DNA of 64,000 nt, from positions 84,249,914 through 84,313,913 of the forward strand of contig CM048839.1 in the NCBI GenBank assembly GCA_026545765.1, written 5' to 3'. The DNA is from Plantago major. Its lineage: Eukaryota; Streptophyta; Magnoliopsida; Lamiales; Plantaginaceae. This document shows positions 56,623 to 64,000 of the stretch, piece by piece. How positions within the stretch are numbered: the first letter of the stretch is position 1; each line of letters starts with the position of its first letter. Made by a program: the position numbers and the translations under genes. The notes under the pieces are model-generated. The model did not search any database, had not been told where the DNA came from, and saw nothing but the letters and a program-made list of their open reading frames with translations.

Positions 56623-57900
56623 ATGGCACGGATCTGTTGCTAAGTACAATGATTTCTGGTTCTGTATTAGTAAAGCAAGTACAATATGCTTCTTTTAATA
56701 TATCAATGCTTCCGTTTTTATGCTTTCTTGATCCATCATGTTATGCGTAGTCTGCATAAATACACAACTCTTGCAAGCTCAGATCACTTTGAGCAATATT
56801 TGATGTAAAGCAAGTAGTCTGATACTCGGACTATTTGATAGACTTAACCTTCGGGTGTTTCCGCAAATGAAGTTTGTCGGACTTGACGATGAATGAATAC
56901 TCAGATACTTCTATAGGGAAGTTAGAATCATGGGCTCAATATGATCAGATGGGGTAAGCCCAAATGATCTAATACTGTTTGGCCCTTACGGATGGCCCAA
57001 ACCCATCGTCGACATCAGTCTTCTTTCGTGGCGGACGCTAATTGGTTCATCCTATCTATAAATACCCGAGTTCCCCACTGCATTGATCGCATAGATCTAA
57101 TTCTAATTTTCATCTTGTTGAAAATTTCTCTCTTCTTTCTCAAGGTCGGATTGATCCTCCAGTTTTGAGCCTAGTGGTCCCAATAGGAAGATAATATCTC
57201 GACTAGTCTCCCCCTCAAGACTCCCGTCCACTCTCAAATTGGCATGTATTGTTTTGATTTTGAGAGTGGCGTGGGTCTAGAGGGATAGATTACTCGAGAT
57301 CTGTTGTTTAGGAAACGTAGATCATGGCAAATTTTCCGATCTGAGTAAGCTGATGGACGACCCTATCGGTCGTATGCGTGATCCACCCAGTAGGAGCTTG
57401 TCCTATCCGAAGAGCTGCTGGCGGGTGGATCATGATACAATCAATGTGTCAGATCCATGTTTTGGATTCAAACGAATGAATATGTTTAAGAATCTTAGTG
57501 TCCAGAGGTTGATTCTTGATTTGTTTGTGTTACAGGCACATCCCATTGCTCATTGTCTATAGGAAGATTGATGATGTTGGTGTGCTGATGGACCCTTTTG
57601 CTTAAGAGATCTTTTGGTGGATTTATGGTATATCTCAGAGAATAGGACAAGCTCTTCCATTGTATTGTAGATATAGTAGTGATCCGGATATTTATGTCGG
57701 ATCGTAGTACGTACAAAGGAGATTGTGTGTTTCTTTGTTCATTTGTACGAACAATATTGTTGTTATAATCTTTCTGTCATGTAAATAATCAAATTTCATT
57801 TTGAATCGAAAGATGAAAGTTGTATTGATTTGCCGTAAATTTAATTACAACTTGTGAGCTGCATGGCCAATGACAAAAGAGTTAACAAAAATAGAACTGA
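56623..57900. other. Unassigned region between convergent units
   Basis: 56632-56900 reads like the 3' untranslated end of the + strand ORF. At 56930-57000 there are several GGCCCAA motifs, then TATAAATA at 57057-57064 with a CT-rich leader. Downstream lie a splice-acceptor-like GTTACAG (to 57534) and a T-rich 3' end near 57770. There is no ORF over 75 codons. It could be a solo LTR, a non-coding unit of the Tat element, or a further small insertion. Confidence 0.35.
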
Positions 57901-58029
57901 CGGAGTTCCGTGTAACAAACCCTAAGCATAGAACTTTTGAAGATTCTTGGCATTCCAAGTACGCCTGAGTAGGTGTCCGTGCTCATCCTCCAGCTCATAA
58001 CTTCCATTCACTCTTGCACCAAAAATCTT

Positions 58030-58626
58030 TTATGGTCCTTGCCACTTAGGCATGACCTTCCCAACATTGCTCAAGATATCAGCTCTGCGGAGCACCAGTT
58101 CTCCGACCTGTAAATCTTTAGCTTGAATATTTTTAGCCCGGGCTGTAGTTGCTTGATATCTGTGGATATTAGCCAATGCCTCGGTCCTCTTCTGTTCTAG
58201 CATATCAAGGTCATAGATCCGAGCGCCTTGATTGGCAGAATCACGGAATTCTCGGACCCTCATTGTTTCGACTGTAATTTCTGCTGGTATGACTTCTTCC
58301 GTGCCATAAACTAGAGGAAATGGGGTCTCCCTAGTTGCAGTTCATGTTGTGGTGCGGTGAGCCCAGAGTACACCGTCCAGGTCATCCGCCCAACTATCCT
58401 GAGAGGTCTTCAGTCGCTTCTCCAGGATCTTAACAATTGTTTTGTTCGTGGATTCAGCTTGTCCATTAGCCCGTGGATATCCGACAGATGTAAAGCGTTG
58501 CTCAATCTTGAAATAGGCCAACCATTCCTTGAGTCTGTTGCCTGAAAATTGAGCACCATTATCCGAGACAAAAACTCTCGGTAAGCCAAAGCGACAAATG
58601 ATGTTTTTCCAAATGAAGGTCCGCAC
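58030..58626 (-). pseudogene. Tat element integrase
   Basis: Minus strand. The integrase core fragment has NIICRFGLPRVFVSDNGAQF, KIEQRFTSVGYPRANGQAES and DDLDGVLWAHRTTT (58626-58342), followed by the C-terminal part with ANIHRYQATTARAKN and LQVGELVLRRAD (58263-58030). Fossil. Confidence 0.8.
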
Positions 58627-59637
58627 ACGGCTTTCCGTAGTCCGACCAACAGTGCTTCATATTCAGCTTCATTGTTTTTAACCTTGAAGTCCAAGGATAT
58701 TGCATAGTCGAGTTTCGCGCCATCAGGGCTTTTAAGATAGATTCCAATGCCTCCCACTCTTCCGGTGGATGAACCATCCACTTCCAATGTCCAAATATCG
58801 GTGGGCTATTCCTTAGTTTGGGGATCTTCTATAAGCTCCTGAATTTTTAACCTTTGTTCCTCCTCCTTTCTAGTATCCTGGTCAGAGTTATCAGTATTTG
58901 ATTCTCTTATGATATCATCAAGGAGGAACATCTAGTTGACCCGAGTTTCTTCCCATGACGTAGTCTGAGATTTATTGATGAACTGAGCATCTTCAAGGTT
59001 ATCTAGGGTTGATCTTTGGCGGAACTGACTTTCGTTTGATCTGCTTGGTAATCAGGCACTCAAATGCTTGTTTATCCGAGACATTCTCTAACTCCGCTTC
59101 AGGGTACTCCACTAGGAAGTCAGCAATAACTTGAGCTTTCCTGGCTGTCGGAGCCTGATAGCTAATGTTGTATTCGCTCGGCTCAATTGCCCACTTAGAG
59201 AGTCGTCCGGATTGGTCGGGCTTTCCCAGGACCTGTTTCAAAGGTTCCGTAGTTAGGACTACTATCTTATGAGATTAGAAATAGGGCTTTAACCGCCTTG
59301 CGGTGTAAACCAAAGCATATGCAAATTTATCAATCTTTACGTATCTTGTCTCCGCCCTAGCAAGGGGTTTACTAAGATAGTAGATTGGCATGTGATCATT
59401 AGCTTGGATCCGTACTAATACGGAACTCATTGCCTCTTCCGTTATTGCTAAGTAGAGGTAGAGTGGTTCTCCTTCTACGGGTTTGGAGAGCAGTGGAGGG
59501 GAATGGAAGTACTTTTTCAAGTTTTCAAAAACCTCGGAACATTCCGCAGTCCACTCAAAGGTCTCTCCTTTCCGGAGGATTTTGAAGATTGGAAGATTCT
59601 TCTCTGCGGACCGCGAAATAAAATGACTTAAGGACAT
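58410..59637 (-). pseudogene. Tat element RNase H domains
   Basis: The first RNase H region after RT is at 59637-59275 (FEWTAECSEVFENLKKYF, ILRKGETF, SVLVRI, ETRYVKIDKFAYALVYTARR) and 59241-58999 (KPDQSGRLSKWAIEPSEYNI). The second, plant-type RNase H starts MEVDGSSTGRVGGIGIYLKS with NNEAEYEALLVGL (58787-58660). Having two is typical of Tat. Fossil. Confidence 0.78.
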
Positions 59638-59865
59638 GAGGCGTCCGATAAGCTATTGTACCTCATTGAGGTTCTACGGATGAGGCAGGTCTAGGATGGC
59701 TTTTATCTTCTCAGGATTTCCACTTATTCCCCTTTCTGTGACCATGTAGCCTAAGAACATCCCACCCTTTACTCCAAAGGTGCACTTTTCCGGATTCAGT
59801 TTGATTCTGTATTTGCTAAGGATAGCAAAGCATTTGTTTAAGTGCTCTATATGTTGTTCCTCATT

Positions 59866-60372
59866 TTATCTTTTAACGAGCATGTCATCCACATACACCT
59901 CCATGGTCTTGCCTATTTCTTCCTTGAACATTTGATTTACCAGCCGTTGGTAAGTAGCTCCCGCATTTTTCAATCCGAAGGGCATCACTTTAAACCAATA
60001 CACCCCTCCTGCAGCAAAGAAAGCTGTTTTCTTAATATTCTCCTGGGCCATCCGAATCTGGTAAAAGCCTTGACACGCATCCATGAAACTCAGTAACGCG
60101 CATTCGGCCGTGGAATCAACAAACTGGTCAATCCGTGGCAAAGGGTGTGGATCCTTTGGGCAAAACTTATTTAGCCTGGTGAAATCATTGCACATCCACC
60201 ATTTGCCCGGTGATTTCTCAACTAGGACAACGTTGCAAACCCAATCGGAATAACGGACCTCTTCGATGTGTCCGGCCTTCATGAGCCGGTCAACTTCCGC
60301 GGATATGATGGCATCCTTGATTGGACCAAAATATTTTCTCTTCTGGCGGATATATTTAACGGAGGGGTCCAT
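59866..60372 (-). pseudogene. Tat element reverse transcriptase
   Basis: RVT_1 motifs on the minus strand: KAGHIEEVRYSDWVCNVVLV, WWMCNDFTRLNKFCPKDPHP, LPRIDQFVDST, LSFMDACQGFYQIRM, VMPFGLKNAGATYQRLVNQMF and the catalytic VYVDDMLVK. Fossil. Confidence 0.88.
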
Positions 60373-60605
60373 GTTCAGACGGTGAACAACGACCCTCGGA
60401 TCTATCCCCTTGAGGTCGTCAGTACTCTAAGCAAAGACCTCGTTGTTGTCTCGGAGACAAGCAATGAACTTCATCTCCACTTCCGCATTCATCTCCATTC
60501 CGATTCTAGTCTTCTTGTCCGGGCTTCCAACAACAAGTTCAACATCCTTGAGAGTCTCATGAGGTTCGATCCGTGCAGTTTTGGGAAACTTGTCCTTCTG
60601 GCTCC

Positions 60606-61112
60606 CTATTCCAATATTGGGATTCTCCTTTTTGGAGGGAGAATAATCTGCAGATCAGAAGTCAGAGAGACTTCCAACACGGGAGCGGATGCTCTCCTCG
60701 TAGACATGATGTAACACTCCCAAGCTTCTCGGATGTTTTCTACTTCTTCTCCAATCCCGCAGGGGGTCGGAAACTTCATTCTATTATGGAGAGTGGAAGG
60801 TATAGCTCGGAATTGATTGAGCCCCGGACAACCAAAGATGGCATTGTAGTCAAAAGTTCGATCCACCACTACAAAACGGACTAGCTGTGTCACTCTCTCA
60901 GGATATGTCCCCAATGATACATGAAGCACGATGCTTCTTAGAGGGTGGACAGTTCCTCCTCCAAATCCTAGTATGGAGGTATTAACTCTCTCATATTGAA
61001 TTCTTCCCAGGTTCATGTGATATATTGTTCTTTTGGCAATGATGTTCGAGGAACTCCCCGTATCTACCAGGATCTTGTTCACCCGATAAGTTGCTATGGT
61101 TAATGAGACCAC
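60606..61112 (-). pseudogene. Tat element aspartic protease
   Basis: Minus strand. The active-site motif ILVDTGSSSNIIAKRT lies at about residues 14-29, followed by LGFGGGTVHPLRSIVLHVSL and YNAIFGCPGLNQFRAI, the usual retropepsin-like layout of plant gypsy elements. Fossil. Confidence 0.82.
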
Positions 61113-61199
61113 CAGTGGAACATCCGGATCATCTATGTCCTCACCTCCTGCCGTATGAGGGGGAATCTCACTGTCATCAAACGATATAGTGTTGGTTCC

Positions 61200-63249
61200 T
61201 CAGATTGCCGGAGCAGCATAGGATTTGTCATTGTTCCGCAGATTCTGAGCTGTCTGTTCTCTTGCGTTCCTGCTATCGCCTCCAGTCGGTCCTCCTGCTA
61301 TGGTGTTGATCACTCCACTATATGGAAGATTCTCCATTTCAACATCATCATCATACCTGTACTGGTGATTATCTGTCCGAGGTGGATGATTGATTGGCGG
61401 AGGTGGCAGGGATAGCGGATATGGTTGCGGTTCTGTGGTTCTATCTTCCCTTCTTCGTTCCGTCCTATCATGCCTAGAAGGCTCGTTCGTATAGACGTGC
61501 TCCTTCAACTTTCCCTCTCTTATTAGATGCTCAACCTCAGTCTTCAGTTGAATGCAATCGTCCGTCTCATGGCCACGGCTCTTGTGCAACTTGCAATACC
61601 CTTTCGCACTCTTGTTCTTCCGATTATTGTGAGATGGCTTTGGCCATTGAATATCCAACTTTTTCTCAATAATGGTTGCCACGATGTCGGATCTTGGTCT
61701 ATTGAGACGGGTATAATCCACATATCTTCTTGGCGGACTTCTTTCCCTATTGAAACCTTTATCTCTGTAATCCTTCTTCGGATCAAACATTCCATGGCGT
61801 TGCTCTTGCTTCATCGGCTCTTTTCCTCTCTTGGAACCAGCTCTCACTGGGACATTCCTTCGGTACTCCTCTCCGTACAATACCTCTTCACAAATGTCAT
61901 CCAAATGCTTTTCACTTCTTACTTCCTGGCTAGAAAGTTTCATGCGGAGTTCTGCGGTGTAAGTATTAGCATACAGGTGACGGACCCGTTCCTTTATACT
62001 GTGAGACTCAACTCGGAGGACCTCCGCATTGAAGAAATCTAGGAAAGCCCTAAGATCCTCCTGTTCTCTTTGTATAACTTCTGCCAGGTGCTCCATAGTT
62101 GATTTCCTTCTTTTCGATTTTCCAAATCGTCCCAGGAACTTGGAAGTGAGGTCCGCATATGATATTACTGACTTGTTTGGCAATAAAGTGTACCAATCCA
62201 TGGCTGTTCCAAAGAGAGTGGATGAGAAAGTGAGAGATTTTGTATTATCACTCATCCCTTTGGAATCCATCTTACTATTGTACCTTGTCAAGTGGCCCAC
62301 AGGATAAGTATCTCTGTAATAGTATTCCAAGTTCGGAATCACTTGATCCAAGTTCTTTTTTCTTTCCTTTTATTTCATGATATCGTCACACAATGGGTTT
62401 GGCGCACTAGTAGCTATCTGCTCATGATCCTTTACCAAGCGTCCGAGATTGAAAATTTGTCTTCCAAGGCTTTTTGTTGAGCATAGATTTCTTCCGCACT
62501 CATCATCTATCCCGTTCTAGGATGAATTGCTATACATACGCGGGAAGTTCATCCGAGTGGACCAGTTGAATGGTTTCCGCCACGTGATCCCTAGCCCGTG
62601 GAGGTATCTGTTATGGAGCTCTAGGTTGCCTATTTCCGTTTTCTTGATATGCTCTCTGCCCATTTGGGCTTCCTTCTCATCGAGCCTAGGAAGCAGAGGC
62701 TCTCCTGTCTAGGAGGTTCTGCAAATTCTCCTATGGTAGATGATTCCCCAACCTCTGCTGGATCGGACGTTGCTCGTTCCTTGATAGAGCGGGCTCTGCT
62801 TGCCTCGGATTAGCCACTGGCGGAGTGACTTGCTGGGGTTGGACATTGTTAGACCCCAGACAACCCTGGATTATCGTGAGCAGTCGACCAAACTGATTCT
62901 CACTTAATCCGAAGTCACTCGTGCGGACTATACGACCATCTGGCATGGTAAAGTGCTGACCTGGTGGAGGACCTTTTGTCCCTGTCGGAAGAACTTGAGC
63001 GGCCCCTTCTCCGTGATTTTCAGACCCAACAATCTCAGGAACATTACGGATTCCCCTGGACGGAATGTCTCTTCCCTCATCAGAGGATGGGCTTGCTGTG
63101 TGACCATCGCTCGGGTATCTCCTTCCCTCAGCGTTCCTTTCTGCTACAGTGGCCCTCCGTCCTCTGTTGGGTGGACGTCCGCGTGGGCGTGGAGGTGGAG
63201 TTCCGATGCCAGCGGCACTAGTTTGTGTTGTCCGTCTTGATCTCAACAT
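61200..63249 (-). pseudogene. Tat element gag
   Basis: Minus strand. 63249-62731 is a Pro/Arg-rich N-terminal region starting MLRSRRTTQTSAAG, about 40 bp inside the PBS. 62351-61200 holds the retrotransposon gag core (TLFGTAMDWYTLLPNKSVIS, LTSKFLGRFGKSKRRKST, LRAFLDFFNAEVLRV) and a nucleocapsid-like CKLHKSRGHETDDC near 61560-61600, then a Pro/Arg-rich tail. Fossil. Confidence 0.82.
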
Positions 63250-63288
63250 CGGCTCAGCCTAAACAGGGACTCTTTTGTTAGGTTCCCA

Positions 63289-64000
63289 CTGACGGTGCCA
63301 AAATATTGAGGGGTTCAGCCTCAAACACTAACTAAACTACTACAAATCCCCATTCTAAGGTCCGCTTCCAACTTGAAGACCGACCTGGTGACTTGGTTCG
63401 AGCAGGGACACCTGAAAAGACTAAGTGGGGGGAGTTAGATAGGTAACCCGGTTTGCTAGATGTCAAACCGGGAAGAGACTTTACTCTAGAGAGAGAGGAA
63501 GGCACTCAATGTAGTAGTTATGAGGGAAGTTATAACAAGAGTTGACTTACCTTAATGTATGGGACCTTGTGCTATATTTATAGTTATCATGTACTTATGA
63601 AGTGGTTCATAAGATGATGCCAAGTGTATGTTCAGGATTTGGACAACAATGCTCCCTTGGCCCATGGCCCAATAGTATGTGAGGGTCTAACACTATTAGA
63701 TGGGCCTGGGAGGGTAGATTGGTCCTTTCTGCCTCTAGAGTACTATTTCTGCTAATGGGTCCATGTGAGACCCTTTAGAATGATCCGAGATCTGTTGAGT
63801 TGGGTATGTTCTTAGGTAGCTCACGGTCCGAGATACTAGCTGCTCGGAAGTATCTTGGGGGTTCCAGTGTATACGTTTGGTCTTATTGTTAAGGTGGCAT
63901 CCGAGTTTATCTCGTCCGGTCCGTTTGGCATCCTAGGACTGACAGTGTGTGGTCCTTGTGAGACCATATGACCTTTTGTCAGGTTCGGAAATCATGCAAC
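63289..64000 (-). repeat. Tat element PBS and 5' LTR (runs off the window)
   Basis: On the minus strand the LTR ends CCCCTCA (63307), followed by a TTTTGGCACCGTC primer-binding-like sequence (63291-63304), similar to the TGGCGCCGT type of many plant gypsy elements. A minus-strand TATAAATATAG lies at 63572-63582. The LTR is at least 694 bp and continues past 64000. Confidence 0.7.

Larger units (their letters stand above)
57900..64000 (-). mobile_element. Tat-type Ty3/gypsy element (minus strand), broken
   Basis: Order on the minus strand: LTR from beyond 64000 to 63307, PBS 63289-63303, gag 63249-61200, protease 61112-60606, RT 60372-59866, RNase H regions 59637-58410, integrase 58626-58030. 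Integrase after RT marks Ty3/gypsy, and a second RNase H domain of the plant type marks the Tat lineage. The 3' part probably continues left through the antisense ORF (53813-56622, 7758-7927, promoter at 7068), but no matching 3' LTR is in the window. Shortened and broken, with roughly ten breaks; age cannot be dated without the LTR pair. Confidence 0.75.

Noticed and set aside
63307-64000. Search for the second Tat LTR at 5700-7000
   Set aside because: No TGAGGGGTTCAG start or matching stretch was found there; the mate must be outside the window or lost.

Overview
This window is repeat-dense plant DNA, most likely intergenic sequence of a eudicot with a large genome. It holds lineages found together in plants: SIRE/Maximus-type Ty1/copia elements with an extra 3' ORF, a Tat-type Ty3/gypsy element, a CACTA (En/Spm) transposon and a PIF/Harbinger transposon. 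I see no convincing host gene, rRNA, tRNA or CRISPR array. Nearly every base can be assigned to a mobile element or its remnant.

Layout. 1-5680: the 3' end of a Ty3/gypsy-like element on the + strand (LTR 4090-5680), split by a PIF/Harbinger element (about 192-3961). 5681-6720: an old antisense SIRE-like remnant. 6720-7927 and 53813-56622: one gene-like + strand unit with a TATA box, a leader intron and a spliced ORF of the 'putative gypsy type transposon' kind. It faces the minus-strand Tat gag-pol (58030-63249, with PBS and LTR to the window end), so it is probably the antisense extra ORF of that element.

That ORF is split by copia element A (7928-53807, target repeat GAGGT). A is split by its close relative B (10116-33412, target repeat AAAAG). 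B is split by an antisense SIRE-type copia, C (18781-29381, target repeat CAAAG). A also carries a CACTA transposon (38095-45914, target repeat ACA), and B shows the matching empty site. Every junction keeps its target duplication, so the order of events can be read: Tat, then A, then B, then C, with CACTA landing in A at an unknown time. LTR pairs of A, B and C differ by only about 2-3% by eye. All are broken copies.

The most unusual signals are not the ORFs. (1) The LTRs of A and B carry tandem modules of about 45 bp that fold as nested hairpins with compensating base changes. (2) The spacer between pol and the 3' ORF carries short hairpins with a near-constant 7-nt loop (ACRGGNA-like) and covarying stems, four in B and six in A. 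(3) Downstream lies a TATA motif at an identical distance of about 200 bp from the 3' ORF in both copies. (4) The 3' ORF is cut by several 70-90 nt intron-like segments, one of which is present in B and cleanly absent in A. Together these suggest that the 3' ORF of this family is a separately transcribed, spliced gene. (5) Element C carries a palindromic word (CAATGTTG..CAACATTG) scattered through its LTRs and coding regions, and A/B carry a different one (AGATATCT).
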